A DNA stretch of 64,000 nt from contig NW_024468917.1 of the NCBI RefSeq assembly GCF_011745365.1, forward strand, positions 930,001-994,000. Direction: 5' to 3'. The DNA comes from Cryphonectria parasitica EP155. Its lineage: Eukaryota > Ascomycota > Sordariomycetes > Diaporthales > Cryphonectriaceae. Below the pieces are notes generated by a model, which saw only the letters and a list, made by a program, of their open reading frames with translations, did not search any database and was not told the origin of the DNA. Positions 1-11,839 of this stretch are shown here, in pieces. Position 1 is the stretch's first letter, and each line of letters begins with the position of its first letter. The translations under genes and the position numbers were made by a program.

Positions 1-687
1 TAAAGAAGTAGACCATTGATGAAGTCGTATGTGTCGGACGGTAAGGCTGGAAGATGGTTTATGTCGTGTGCAGGCTATAACAAGAGAATGGAATGGTTGA
101 GTGAAAAATCTCGGGTGCGACAAGGTCGAGCCGATGAAAATCTCCACTACCAACACCAGCAACTACAGCAGCCAGAATCGAATCAAGATTGCTTTTTTCG
201 CAAACCACAAGAGGCACATCTTCAAATGAACAATCTGTTGACGCATAATGACAGATTTAGGAGAACATCTCCATCTTATGAGGATCTTCATTGGTCAAGT
301 ACTTCGAGTTCCTTTGCCCAACTTCATGCTGACCGTGACAGACTGACACCAAGGAATTTTTTGAGCACGTCGTAGAACGTGTTGCCAACTCACAGCATGT
401 ATATAGCAGAATGATCAATTCCGTATTGTCCAAGGGCGAGACTAAAGAACGTGTTTATCGGGTCCAGGGTCAAACATCCCACAAAACCTTTCGCCGTATT
501 CCTGAAACCTCTGTTCCTGAACGCCATTGCATTTCTCCCATGGAAAAAGACAAAAGAGCAAAGCAATCATGAACACCAGGTCGATGCAGTAAATGCAAGT
601 TCTCGACAGTTTAGCTGTCGCTGTCCACTACAACTTTCCCGGCTACAATGTGTACATCGCGCAGCGATCACAACCATGCAAGGTAAA
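1..687. other. 3' flank, no gene recognised
   Basis: This stretch lies downstream of the minus-strand coiled-coil gene. A plus-strand open frame of 119 codons starts at 16, but it matches nothing I know and has no supporting splice or promoter signal. It may be untranslated sequence or part of a gene outside the window. Confidence 0.4.
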
Positions 688-2886
688 TCAAGCCAAAAAG
701 CTGGCCCCCACGCCCCTTCGATCCTTCTTCAGCGGCGAAAACGACTTGCGCGGAAACGCTCCCCGCGCCAGAGAAGCCACCGGGCCTTTTCTCGCAGCCT
801 TGATGCCCATGGGTTTCCGCTTGGTCGTGGCGGTCGCTACCGTAGGCACAGAGGGATCTGCCTCACCTGCGTCCTCATCCTTGTCGAATAGCGTCCCCTT
901 GTTACTGGCCCCGAGGAGCTTGCGCTTCTTCTTCTTGGGCTCCGGGTTATGCGAACTGGCATTCGACGTGTCTGCAGAGCTGGTAACGGTCGGCAACGGC
1001 TTCTTACTAGCGTTCACATCCTCTGTCGAGGCATTTTCCTTCTCGGTTGCCTCCGTCTCTTCGGTAATCTTGTCGAGTGTGGAAGAGCTGCTTGTGGCAA
1101 CAGGCTTGTTGGGCGATGCTTCCGCCAAGGCCGGCGCCTTGGGCCTACCGCGTGCTTTCTTCTGATCCGCTGCTGACGGCTTGGGCTTGCTTGCCTTGAG
1201 AGCCTTGGCCACTGATTTGGCGGGCTGCTTGTCAGCAATGAAGACTTCCTCCGCCAGCTCAGCCTCGGGCTCAATGATCGGCGCAGCCGGGTCGCCTTTG
1301 CCCTCGAGGATAGAAGGCTCTTCCGCCTCCTCTTCTATGGTCTCGCTCAGGGTGATAGTGTTCGATTTGTTGAGGAAGGGCGTGATGGAGAATGTAGACT
1401 TCTCGCCAAGCGTGGTGAGCTCAAGACCTGCTGCTCTCTTCTTAAGGGGGCGCTTCGTCTTTCCCTCCAGGTGGCCGGGAGTATCCAGCATCATGTCGTC
1501 CACGCTGATCTCGTTCACCCGCCGCTTCTTTCCGGCCTGTGCCTTGCTCAGGGGCTTCTTTGGCTCGTCGTCGGCCTTGATTGGCACATTCGTCGTTGTC
1601 GTGCGAGTTTGGGTCAGCTCGGCGCGGGCTTCCTTGAGCTCACCACGCGTCTCACGCAGTTTGCCCTTGAACTCCTCGATGCGCTGTGTCAGCATCTCGA
1701 TCTGGTCTCGTGAAGCAGCAGCCTCCTTTTCGCTAATCCGCAGCGCCCGTTCAGCCTCCCGCCTCTCGGACGCCAGCTGCTGCTCCAGCTCCTTGACCCT
1801 TTCCTTGAGCTCGGTCTGGTCCTTTTTGTCATCGCTGTCCTGCGAGCGTTTGGCTTTTTGAGCTGCGCGCTTCTCATCGGCCAGCTTCTTCTCTAGGTCC
1901 ACAACCTGCTGTCGAAGGTCCCCCTCGACATCGCTCTGCACTTTCTGATGCATCTTGTTGGCCTTGTCAGAAGCCTTCTGTTCATCTGCTAGCTTCTTCT
2001 CCAGATCGCCGACCTGCTGTCGCAGCTTGTCTTCTGCGCTGCTTTGTGCCTTGCTCTGGGTTTTATTAGCCTTCTCGGCGGCCCTCTGCTCTGTCGCGAG
2101 TTTTTCCTCCAACTCGGCCACGCGTAATCGGAGTTCGTCCTCGACTTCACGGTCCTGGCTACCGTTGCGCTGAAGTGCCTTTTGGGTTGCGCGCTTCTCG
2201 TTGGCAAGTTCAACTTCGAGAGTGTTGAGCTGGCGCTCGAGTGCCAGCTTCTCGGCCAGAACATCTTTTTGGTGGGATAGTTGGGAGCGCAGATGGTCGA
2301 TCTCGGGTTTCAGTACGGCCAATTCGCGAGAGAGGGCGAGTTTCTCTGCTAGAGTTTTGGCCGTATTGTCGGACATATTGCTCGCACATAGTAATTCAGC
2401 CTACGAAGGGTCAGAAATGCCTCACTGGCTAGGACACGTCGGGTCGAGGTAAGTGTGTCGCACCTTTAGTTCTGACTGCTGTCGCGTTTGCGACCGCAGT
2501 TGCGCCTCCTGGCTGATGCATGTTTGGTTCATGTGATCAAGGTGGACGTATATCTCATCATATTTTTCTGACAGATGGCTGATCTGGCTGATTTTGTTCG
2601 TGAGCTGATCCCGTAACGCGGCCACCTCGTCCTGGAGGACCACAACGCGCAGCTTCAGGCGTCGCGCCTCCTCATCCTTGACCACGAGGTCTGTCTGATG
2701 CATGGTGTCTTGATAAGTCATGTCTAAGATGTGAATCTCTTGCATTCTCTGCTTGTGAGGAAGAGATTCTGTTAGCAGACATAGGGGCCAAGTGATTTTG
2801 TTGTTGTTGTGGTGACGTGCCTGTTCCTGGTCCATGTTTACATGGTCCGTTGCGACGCGACACTGTGCCACAGCCCGGATGCCCAT
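688..2886 (-). CDS. Long coiled-coil, probably nuclear protein
   Basis: The product is about 681 residues if translated from 2886. I join exons 2886-2842, 2751-2464 and 2400-688. The 2463-2401 intron is well supported: it has a CTGAC branch point and keeps the frame (SELK joined to AELLCAS). The first intron and the start are uncertain; the branch CTAAC lies about 20 nt before the chosen acceptor, and further upstream exons are possible. The first two thirds are almost continuous heptad coiled coil rich in Glu, Lys, Leu and Ala. The C-terminal third is low complexity, with an AT-hook-like RGRPK core about 155 residues before the end, a basic cluster (KKKKRK) and a basic tail. These suggest a nuclear or spindle/chromatin scaffold, which is inference. 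I do not recognise a named family. It is transcribed divergently from OST3. Confidence 0.75.
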
Positions 2887-3437
2887 ATGTATTCGGAATT
2901 GGGAACAAATGTAAAAGTATACAGAGAGTAGTAGCGGCAGCGCCCGAGAGGAGGAGAAGCGATGATATCTTGTCGTCTCGAGAGTCAGGATTGGTTGAGT
3001 AGAGTGTATTGCCTAAGAAGCAGAGAAATGCGGGTGTGCGCTCGAGTTGGCAGGGACGGCAGACTGCGACGTTAGGTGCGGGAAAGACGCTCGGACCACA
3101 ACAACATACTTCTAGATTGGGACTAGCGGGGAGTCCCACCCACGAAGAAGGGAGACAGGGGTTAGACCCTGAGCCGGATTGACGTATTAGCGTTGCGTGG
3201 CCCTAGCTCCAGACATTTGGCTTGAGGCCAGCTGTTGATGGAAGTCAACGACAACCACCATTTACAGTCAAGCACACCCCGTAACACCTCAGTCCCTCCT
3301 TTTATCACGACAACTGCCACCATCCTGCAGCTGGTGTTGTCAGTTGACAAAGAAGGTTGGTGCTCAATTGCACACATTCTCCTGTCCTTTTTGCCCTCCT
3401 CTGTCCTTTTTGGGAATTAATTCCCTTGCAATTCAAG
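2887..3437. promoter_or_regulatory. Divergent intergenic region, coiled-coil gene / OST3
   Basis: About 550 bp separates the two start codons, so both promoters must lie here, or here plus extra 5' exons of the minus-strand gene. No TATA box or recognisable operator stands out. Confidence 0.4.
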
Positions 3438-4612
3438 ATGCGCTGGTCCTCAGTCTTCCTCCCCTTCTCCCTCCTCTTTTCTGGCATCCTAGCCAAGCAA
3501 GACAGTGGACGGTTCGCGGAATTCCACACTAAGGCCCTAGCCTCTTCTCCCATCAAGTTCAACGATGCCTCCTACAAAGAGATCACTGCTGCGCCACGCG
3601 ACTATTCCTTTGCAGTTCTCTTGACTGCCATCGACCCTCGCTTTGGTTGTCAGATGTGCCGTGAATTCGGCCCAGAGTGGGACCTGCTCAGCAGCTCTTG
3701 GACCAAAGGTGACAAGGCTGGCGAGTCAAAGGTCATATTTGGTACACTGGACTTCAATGATGGCCGAGAGACCTTCATGTCGGTAAGTCAATGATCACAA
3801 GCTCCATTGCTCTTCTCAGGATCAGGGGGCTAATACAAGTTCCCACTACAGCTCGGCCTCCAGACAGCTCCTGTCCTCCTCTACTTCCAACCTACTGTCG
3901 GCGAATTTGCGGTCTCCCGATCCGATCCTCTGCGCTTCGACTTCTCCTCTGGGTTCGTGATCCTACTCATATACCTTCAGGCCTTCTTCAATAATTTCTG
4001 ACAAACAAAACAGGCAGCCTTCTGCTGAATCTGTTCATGACTGGATTGTTCGCCATACTCCTGGTCGTCCCCATCCTGAGTTCAAGAGACCCACCAACTA
4101 CTTCGGAGCAATTGTTTCAATTGTTGTCCTCACTTTCTTGGCAACACTGGCTTATGTTATCTGGCCATTGGTCAATGAATACCTCTTCAACCGCAAGGTC
4201 ATGATGCTCCTGAGCCTTTCCTTCATCCTCCTGCAGGTGGGCGGCTTCATGTACAACAACATCCGAAATACCCCCTACGTCGGACAGGACGGCCGCGGCC
4301 ACATCTCATACTTTGCCGGAGGTTTCCAGAGCCAGTTTGGGATGGAGTCTCAGATTATCTCGACCCTGTGTAGGCTATCCTTGACTCTCTCTTGTTCTCT
4401 TGGCCTATCTAACATGCTGCCACACAGACGGGTTCCTCGCACTCACAGCCATTGTGCTGGGCGATAGAATTCCCCGCTATGCGTCCAAGAACTTGCAACA
4501 GGTCGCTGTCATCACCACTGGCGTTTGCATGCTACTGATCTACAGCTTTCTTCTCAGCATCTTCCGCATGAAGAATGGCGGTTACCCATTCTCGCTTCCG
4601 CCTTTCCTGTGA
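3438..4612 (+). CDS. OST3: Oligosaccharyltransferase subunit OST3/OST6
   Basis: This is a thioredoxin-like subunit of the ER oligosaccharyltransferase that helps N-glycosylation of Cys-containing acceptor proteins. Exons are 3438-3782, 3852-3952, 4014-4369 and 4428-4612, giving 328 residues, the usual length for the family. An N-terminal signal peptide (Phe/Leu/Ser-rich, about 19 residues) is followed by a lumenal thioredoxin fold with the redox motif C-Q-M-C (in FGCQMCREF). Four C-terminal hydrophobic segments follow, the first after the PTNYFG motif. The third intron has a CTAAC branch point. The second donor is GTTCGT, a non-consensus but frame-preserving choice. The family assignment is firm; OST3 and OST6 are not separated here, as filamentous fungi usually carry one such gene. 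Confidence 0.95.
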
Positions 4613-7600
4613 GGTCAGTGAGGTGAAGAAAAAGACTTGCATCAGACGAGACATGCGCTCAAATCATTGCAGTCGAGTTGCGGCCTGGGAAAAGAGAAAC
4701 TTCTGGAGCATTGTCGTTCCTTGTCACTGCGGCTGCTGCGGCTGGATGTACGACCTTTCATAGAGTCGTTTTACTCATTCTAGCATATGCCAAACAATGT
4801 CACTGTACAATAGGGGGATAGAGTTCGTGTATGGACATGGCGATATAAAAGTTTATCACAATTTGCTTATAAGGCTAGCCATGTTTGCGTTGTGCCTTCC
4901 CCCCCCCCCCCCTCCAACAACCCAAAACAAAAATGAATGTGCCTTGTCCAGCTGCTCTGTGCATGCGTTACATCAGTGCATGACCAGTACGCTTCTGTAT
5001 GTTAAGAACCTTCAGATTGTGGTGCAGGTGCACGCAGGGTCATAAGTCTGTACGCAGCAGCAACGCCCGGTAACTTGGACTGTCATTGTTGAGCTCAACC
5101 GCCCGAGATCGATAACAATCACACCTTACTGTGCCTTGCTAACATGGGCAACAACCTCAATTCATTCTGGGGCTGAGGCTGATTGTTGCGATCCTGTTCC
5201 ACTCGCTCGCTTTTAACATGAAGATTGTGACCTCGACTGTACGTCTTCGCCCAGCAATATCGCGCCTACGCAACCTCGAAACCATGAAATTATAGGACTA
5301 TCCTCCTCAGGGATTAGATTGACAAATTGTGTTTTATCAAAAAAAAAAAAAAAAACCAATATTGTGTGAAAAGGCCCGAATTGGTGTTTATAGTAACAGA
5401 TGATGATTGTAGTAACACTTTGATGAGCTAGGGCAACAAGAGCAAAAGCGAGAGGGCAATAATAGATAAAAACAGAGTGAAAAAAGAAGTGGAGTTGGGA
5501 ACCATGGACAGAATTACATGGGCATGAGAGGATTGATTGATGATCAAAGGCACATCACGACAGAGATCGCTCAGAATCGGTTTCAAAATCAAACACATGC
5601 AGTGTACGTATGCCGAGTGGTGTTATCAATTGAATAGCATCATATTCTGGCCAGCTTCTCGCGAGATACGACCTTATCATGTGATTTACCCGGAACACTA
5701 TATAGATTAAAAACGCTGATCGATGGGTCTTTTTACGTATGTTTGAGTTTATGCTAAGTGGAGGTAATCTCTTCTGAGCATCGCTGTGTGTCCTGTGCTT
5801 TGAACAACACAGAGTTGGTAACGGTTTGCCCTCCATCAATCTACTTTAGGAAGCCGCATCAAACAAGTCTGAACCATGAAGAAATCTGCTCATACAATAA
5901 GGATTCTATAGGATCACTCAGCTTAGCCTCGGTGATCCGTCGTCATCATCGCCCGGGCCTTTCCCAAACACAGGGCGAAGACAGTCACACCGCATCGAAT
6001 TTGAGTCTGACGAGGCTGACTTTTCCGAGGCGGATAAAACAGAAGGAAGGCCAGGGTATAACACAATAATATGGGAGAATAGTATGCAATTGACGAATTC
6101 GTTTCCCCGTATGATCACGTTCCGAGGTTGTTGGACGTGCCGAGTGCCGCATGCCACCAACCCAGCAGAAGAGGTAAAGTCATGAGGACATCCCAGCCAA
6201 GCAAGATCACGCCTGCGTTGCAAATATACATCAGATGTTTGAGGTTACAGTTGGCCATCACGCAGGGCTGAGGTGCTCAGAGTAGGACGTGTGATCAGAC
6301 CAGACAGGGTACGGCATGGTCCTTATTCGTCCGAGCCCCTGATCGCGCACCCGCAACCGTTGGTGATTATGAGCAGGAAGCATACATGTTTCCACAGGGA
6401 GGCAGATATCATAGAAACAAGATTCCAAACCAGACCGCCCTGTTCTTTGGTTTCTCAATTGTGGAAGTCCACACACAAGCTCAGCCGCTCAACCTTTGGA
6501 TACAACTTGCAGGTCTCCATTTAAGCCAAGCCTCAGGTGTCGTCCCAAGATCATCCAGAAAAAGAAACCCCCACGATGGTGTACACTGAACTATTTTCTT
6601 GGGACACTTGGTTGCCTTAGGTTAACAACATCGATCATCAGGAGACGAACGACGTACAGCTAGCAGTCCTTCAGCCACAATGCGTCATCAACTTTCACTG
6701 TCGCGCGGGAGAGATCCTGCTGCTACGCCCTCCAAAACGCCGCGGAACTTGCGTTGACGATGATCTCTCACACCACATTGAATGCAAGTCACATGAAGCT
6801 ATTGAAGCTACAGCCTCGCCTAGAGAATATCGGCCCTTATGAGACGGCACCGCTGCAACGAGCAATGTCGAGAGCCAGTCAAATTTGAGATCAAGGAAAG
6901 CCTTAACGCTACGCAAGCAGAGAAGTGACGAGAGGAACGGGCAGCCCTCACGAATGAGCGTAGATCGTCGAACTTAAGGGGGCCTCTCATGTGATCAGGT
7001 GGTGGCTACTAGTGGGCCATGAAAAAGCAAGGAGAGAGGATTCAGCTTGCCGCGGTCGAAGGCTAATATAATCAAGTTGCGTATCTGGAAGGGGACTGCT
7101 CGCAGGCTACACAGCGGGACATAGGGAGATAGACGTCCTCACTTCTGATGTCGATCAACCCCCCAAATTGGCACTAAGAAGCTGAGGATTGATATAGGTA
7201 TGGCAAGGATGTTTCCAATAGACATATTGAGGAATCTTCGAGTGATCGGCCGCCCCCAGGAGGTCGATCGCGGTCCTAGCCATCACTCTGGTCGCCTTAC
7301 CAAGGTAGGAGATTAGAGTCCCGAGAGCATGTACATGGGGCAGAAACAGTAAAGATTGCTTGATAATTTTAGTGCGTTCCGGAGAGCTCGTCTTCTGTCA
7401 ATTCTATATTTATTAGGTCAACTCCGAGAATCGATAGACCAAATACGAATTGGGTACGGCTGAGGTCGTGGCTTGATTTACAAGCCCGAAAGCCTTGATG
7501 ATTCACCGTTGGAAGCGGATGGGAAGCTGACAGTGCATATTCATCTGATAGCACATTGTAGATGGCCTTATTCATAAATTTCCTCTTGCTCTTATGGCTG

Positions 7601-8172
7601 AGAGATTGAAGGACGAGCGGGGAATAGTTGCTGCGTATCGGATACGCTGCATTATTATGACAAGACCTCGTAACAACCTCAATGTTGCTTTCAAAATGGG
7701 ACCGCAGTACTGTAGCAATCGGAGTTTTGATTATGAAGACGAAGATAGTGGAATTGAAGGGACCTGCGCCAGGCTTCACCTAGGCTGGTCGGTGCTCCGA
7801 AAATGAGGCGAAAAAAACGAGGCGGATCAATGAGTGCCAATCAGCAGGGGTTTGTACGAACCACCTGCTGCCATGGATACCTCTCGACTTTCGGAAAATA
7901 TGCAGTTCTCAGCGAATACCTGTAGCGACGCAGGTCCGCATTCGCTCTTACTTGTTGGTCACGTAGCGGTGAAAGAATTTCCAAGGCGAGCGTCTAGCAA
8001 ATAAAGTACTTCGTGCATACATAATTTAAAGTCAGCAGCTGACTGCAAGAGGTTACACGACAGCGATTTGCAAAAGTAGAGACCCGGTTTTTTTTGCCTG
8101 GTCTATGGTATCAAGACAGAATCGCTTCAAGCCTGGAGGAGCAGGTAGGAAGGAAGCGAGACACATATAAAT
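4613..8172. other. Gene-poor stretch, nothing convincing
   Basis: I read both strands and found no open frame with coding character, no transposon ends and no terminal repeats. It begins with the OST3 3' UTR, holds a poly-C run near 4900 and a poly-A run at 5339-5355, and contains one short peptide at 6111-6185 resembling the start of a zinc cluster (see findings). Scattered diverged gene relics are possible. Confidence 0.5.
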
Positions 8173-8286
8173 ATGAACGACTTACAGACGCCCTCGGATC
8201 GCCATGCTCATGACCAAAATCTTGCGCAGTCACGCCTCGAAAACCCTCATCCAACCCGGTCCTTGTCCAAATTTCTTGCAATTTGA
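8173..8286 (+). other. Upstream ORF (37 codons) before small gene
   Basis: An ATG at 8173 directly follows a TATA-like ACATATAAATA stretch and opens 37 codons that stop at 8284-8286, 12 nt before the start of the gene at 8299. If the transcript begins upstream of 8173, ribosomes would meet this frame first, so it could reduce translation. Alternatively transcription starts after it. Confidence 0.35.
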
Positions 8287-8298
8287 AGCGTTGACGCG

Positions 8299-8752
8299 AT
8301 GTCGTACTCATCAACCCCGATGAACAAATACTGGATTCCGTCGCAAGAAATCCATAAAAAAGTCATTACGCAGGATCTTCAATATTACCTCGGGCCTCAG
8401 GCAACGGTGCGCCCTTTCACCCGCGAGGTGTGTCCATATTCGTGCCTGACACTTGCTCAAAGACGTCCCTGACCAGGTTCTCAACCCTAGGGGGAGGATG
8501 GCTTCCTCATCACCACACCTGGCCCTTGTTTATCAGATGTGAGCTTCGCTCGACCCGAGCCGAGTCATCCTCGTTAACGTAGGTGCTCAGGAACAAATCA
8601 ACGACATCTGCGAAAAGTCTCGTGACGTGTGGGCGTCGAAAGCGGCGGCCCGGGCCACCGAGCCCTCGGATAAGGCACTAAAGCGGCCACTTCACCAGCC
8701 TGTGGTCATTGAGAAGGCCGGGTCATATGGTTCGTCGAAACACAGGAGGTAA
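8299..8752 (+). CDS. Small conserved-looking fungal protein, three short exons
   Basis: This gene is easy to miss because no exon exceeds 60 codons. Exons 8299-8427, 8491-8538 and 8591-8752 give 112 residues. The introns (63 and 52 nt) have GT/AG ends and keep frame at phase 0. The protein reads YWIPSQEIHKKVI, then QYYLGPQATVRPFTREGE, then DGFLITTPGPCLSDEQI, and ends in a basic tail. The YLGP..TVRP.. and GFLITTPG phrases resemble a family of short uncharacterised Pezizomycotina proteins that I recall only loosely. No signal peptide or membrane segment is present. The function is unknown. The last codons AGG-TAA sit on a possible GTAATA donor, so a further exon cannot be excluded. Confidence 0.7.
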
Positions 8753-9139
8753 TAGCAAATCTCCAAGCTCAGGCCGTGGTCTCAACCAAGGAAGATCCCA
8801 AGCCATCCTCGATGCTTCAAGGCAACCAGGTTCCTGGCGTGTATAGGGCTTGCACGGAAAGGTGTATGGAGTTCAGCCAACCCTCTTGGTGCAAAAACCC
8901 GACGGTGGTGGTCCAAATGAGTCGAGAACCATAATGTTTCAATGAGAAACATGGCTGTCGGGAAACGGGGTGATGTCGTGGAGCCAGCAAAAGGCGGCCA
9001 TCTGGCATGGGCCGCTTCAGCCAATAGCGGCTGCATCCATCCAATGTTGTGTGTTGCGCTGCAGCTAGAAAGAAAATTCTGGACCTGCAAGGCGAACTTG
9101 CAGCGAATAGTCGGGAGGCTTCTTTGATCCTATTTGCAG
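8753..9139. other. Intergenic, possible unassigned exons
   Basis: There is no complete gene, but several frames stay open for 40-70 codons. One may hold the 5' exon belonging to the coding-like segment at 9140-9365. I could not choose a start or donor. Confidence 0.3.
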
Positions 9140-9365
9140 TGGCCACTATTCGCTGCCGTCCATCCGTGACACTGCATCTGCGTCATGCACACAATTGACG
9201 ACTAACGAGCGTCGCGTGATGAACGCCCTGCGTGAAATGGCTCTCAAAAAGAGCGGATATTTGCGGCCCCACGCCATGCAGCGCAACCTTCTTGGCTGGG
9301 AAACTTCTGATGGCTATGATCGGAAGACCTGGCCAGGCTGGCGCGAAGCTCGGCAGCAACAGTGA
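9140..9365 (+). CDS. Possible 3' exon of an unidentified gene
   Basis: A good acceptor (CCTATTTGCAG, ending at 9139) opens a frame of 74 codons that runs to TGA at 9363-9365 with ordinary protein-like composition, including LTTNERRVMNALREMALKK and a Trp-rich C-terminus. No start codon lies in frame before residue 27 of the segment. I cannot find the preceding exon or name a family, and it may be chance. It would converge on TEN1. Confidence 0.3.
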
Positions 9366-9561
9366 ACCATTCATACCAAGAGGTCTCATCAATGGGCGTG
9401 GGTACATTGCTGCCATCGTGTTCCAGCCAATACCTTCTTTTTGCGGACCCCTCGGCCCTTTCGTAACCCCCAAGCTCTGAACGATGACAACAGTGTGTCG
9501 AAGAGTCGACCCGATGTTCTCAACAAATCTTTCATCCGTTTCGGGCCCGCAAGAATCGCTC

Positions 9562-10117
9562 TTAAGCCGACCTTGGCTTCTGACGCTTCGCCTGAGGTTC
9601 GCTTGCCGTTGCCATGTCGCCCAGGCAGGTTTCATACCGTCCGACGTCCAAAGGCCCGGCAGACCATAGCATAAGGGCCTGCACTTGGACAGTGGGGACT
9701 TCCCTCTTGCGTTTGGAATGCTTTTTTGAGGAGTCCGGCGGTGCTGAAGCAATGTAACCAATCACATTCACCCACTGGCCGACTGATGTCTGCTCGCTGG
9801 TGAGCTTCTCCAGGACCAGACGAACGTCCACCGATGCCTTGACTTCAGGGCACTTGGGATAGCTGTATTGTAGAATCAATGTCCCGGATGCAATCGAGTA
9901 TGAGGCCACGCTGAAACTGAGTTAGCCAGAGCGTTCATCGCCTAGGTCCCAAGACCTTTGGCGGCGGGACAGGTGCTTGAAAACCGCGATGCCGGAGACA
10001 CTATCTCTAAGATGAGAGGCTGACATACCATCCTAGGAAACGAACCTTGTCGCCAAACCCACAAGATGGCAGAGATGACAAGAGAGTCAGCTTGGAAGGC
10101 ACAGGACCAAGAGACAT
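9562..10117 (-). CDS. TEN1: CST telomere-capping complex subunit Ten1
   Basis: Ten1 is the small OB-fold subunit of the Cdc13/CTC1-Stn1-Ten1 complex that binds telomeric single-stranded DNA and limits telomerase and fill-in synthesis in the nucleus. Exons 10117-10029 and 9910-9562 give 145 residues, in the family range. Exon 1 encodes MSLGPVPSKLTLLSSLPSC then GDKVRFLG; the intron (GTATGT donor, TTTCAG acceptor) joins it to CVASYSIASGTLIL, an OB-fold beta-strand pattern typical of fungal Ten1. Further strands follow (KASVDVRLVLE, VGQWVNVIGYI). The C-terminus is basic and probably disordered. The first exon is only 29 codons, so the start is easily lost in automatic annotation. Assignment is by pattern recognition of the N-terminal motif and strand order. 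Confidence 0.88.
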
Positions 10118-10899
10118 TATCAACGTCCCCACATGATAAGACTGGCGAACGACTTTAATTTGCATTCCACATCCATGATAGGGACCAAGTCAAGAGTGAT
10201 AAGAGACTGATGAGAATTCAAGAAATGAGAAGAGTAAAAGTCATGGAGATGTATACCGGAATGGGGCGCTCTGTCGCACGCAGAACTGCGGCGCTGGTGA
10301 TGTATTTGTTTGTTGGTGAAGTCGTCTTCACAGGCTAGTGAAGCCCAGCGACTGCCTGCAGCCCTCACTGAATCGCAGTTCAGAGCTGGACTCAGTCTCA
10401 GAGCGCGTCTGCTGACAGGGGTGTCAGACGCACGGACCCAGTTGACGGCCCTCTTTTGGGTTGGGCCTAGCGCGTGGTGGACATCACCCGGCCAGGTGCA
10501 AGGCCTGGACAAGTGACGAATTAAGCTTGCATCATATCTCGACAGCCAAGGCTTCCACCAGCATCTCGCTAATTCACTCGGCTGCCTTGCGATCAACGTT
10601 GAAGACGCTGACGAAGAAAGAATTTCACGTTACCTCTCTCCCTCTGACCCAACAGAAACCATACGAACACTCTCGAGCACAAGACGCTACATCGTTGCCG
10701 TCCGTCGGGCTTCTTATTGTCATTGTGCAAATACCCCGCCGTTATCAGCCGAAGAGCCCAACGCAAGGCCACCTGCCACGAGATCCTTTTATATCCCATC
10801 TCGAGCCACGCGATAAGCATATGAGATTATAGATTTCTTATCTCTCGACATCTCCGCGAAATCAGCCTCCTTTTGTGCACACTCGATACCGAACACAAG
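10118..10899. promoter_or_regulatory. Divergent intergenic region, TEN1 / VPS32
   Basis: About 780 bp lies between the two divergent start codons. It must hold both promoters. I see no clear TATA box and no repeated site. Several overlapping open frames here have no coding character. Confidence 0.4.
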
Positions 10900-11839
10900 A
10901 TGTCTGGCTGGGGCATGGGATGGTTTGGCGGCGGCTCTGCCCAGGCAAAGAAGAATGCGCCTAAGAACGCCATCCTGGGGCTGCGCTCCCAGCTGGACAT
11001 GCTTCAGAAGCGCGAGAAGCATCTGCGGAACCAGATGGATGAGCAGACCGCACTGGCCCGGAAATATGTCAGCTCGAATAACAATAATGGTGAGTGTCTG
11101 TACCAGCATCATGAGCCCCCGCCCCTCCCTTCTCCCCGCCGAAATCTCCGTGGTTAGGTGCTGGCATGCGCATGCTGACCCGAGTTTTTGCAATCACAAC
11201 AGCCGCCAAAGCAGCCCTGAAGCGGAAGAAGGCACACGAACATAGCCTTGAGCAGACCGAAGCGCAGATCGGGACCCTGGAACAGCAAATAAACGCGATC
11301 GAGTCGGCCAACATCAACAAGGAGACGCTACTTGCGATGGAGAAAGCTAGCGATGCCATGAAGCAGATACACGGCAAACTCACGCCTGAGAAGGTGGACG
11401 AGACTATGTATGCTAAGATACCCTTCTCCTTGAGGGCCCACCGTTGGCTTCGTTACACACGGAAAATGACTAATCATGCTCTTTTCTTTCTAGGGACAAA
11501 TTACGGGAGCAGAACGCGCTCAGCGAGGAGATTGTCAACGCCATTACGGGCAACACGATTGGAGAGACTATGGACGATGATGAGTTGGAAGCAGAACTGG
11601 ATCAACTGCAGCAAGAGCAGCTGGACGAGCAGATGCTCAAGACCGGGTCTGTTCCGGTATCAGATCAGATCAACCGCACACCTGCTGTGCCTGCAGGAGA
11701 CAGTACGTTGCTCTCTCGAAGCCTCGGCTTTACCTACTCCTACTGACACTACTCAACAGTCAAGGGCAAGACGCCTGTCGCGGCCGAAGACGACGAAGAG
11801 GAAGAGCTGCGCAAGCTGCAGGCCGAGATGGCCATGTAA
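10900..11839 (+). CDS. VPS32: ESCRT-III subunit Snf7/Vps32
   Basis: This is the main filament-forming subunit of ESCRT-III, which cuts intralumenal vesicles from the endosome membrane in the multivesicular body pathway. In filamentous fungi it is also linked to ambient-pH signalling through the Pal proteins. Exons 10900-11089, 11203-11407, 11494-11702 and 11760-11839 give 227 residues, the normal length. The N-terminus (MSGWGMGWFGG) is the membrane-inserting amphipathic start. Basic helices 1-2 follow (LDMLQKREKHLRNQMDEQ and AALKRKKAHEHSLEQTEAQI), then the acidic autoinhibitory part. The last residues EEELRKLQAEMAM form the MIT-interacting motif bound by Vps4. The introns conform to GT/AG. 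Confidence 0.96.

Noticed and set aside
9183..9761. A 192-codon minus-strand frame overlapping TEN1
   Set aside because: Out of frame with the Ten1 OB-fold exon and without family features; Ten1 is well supported.
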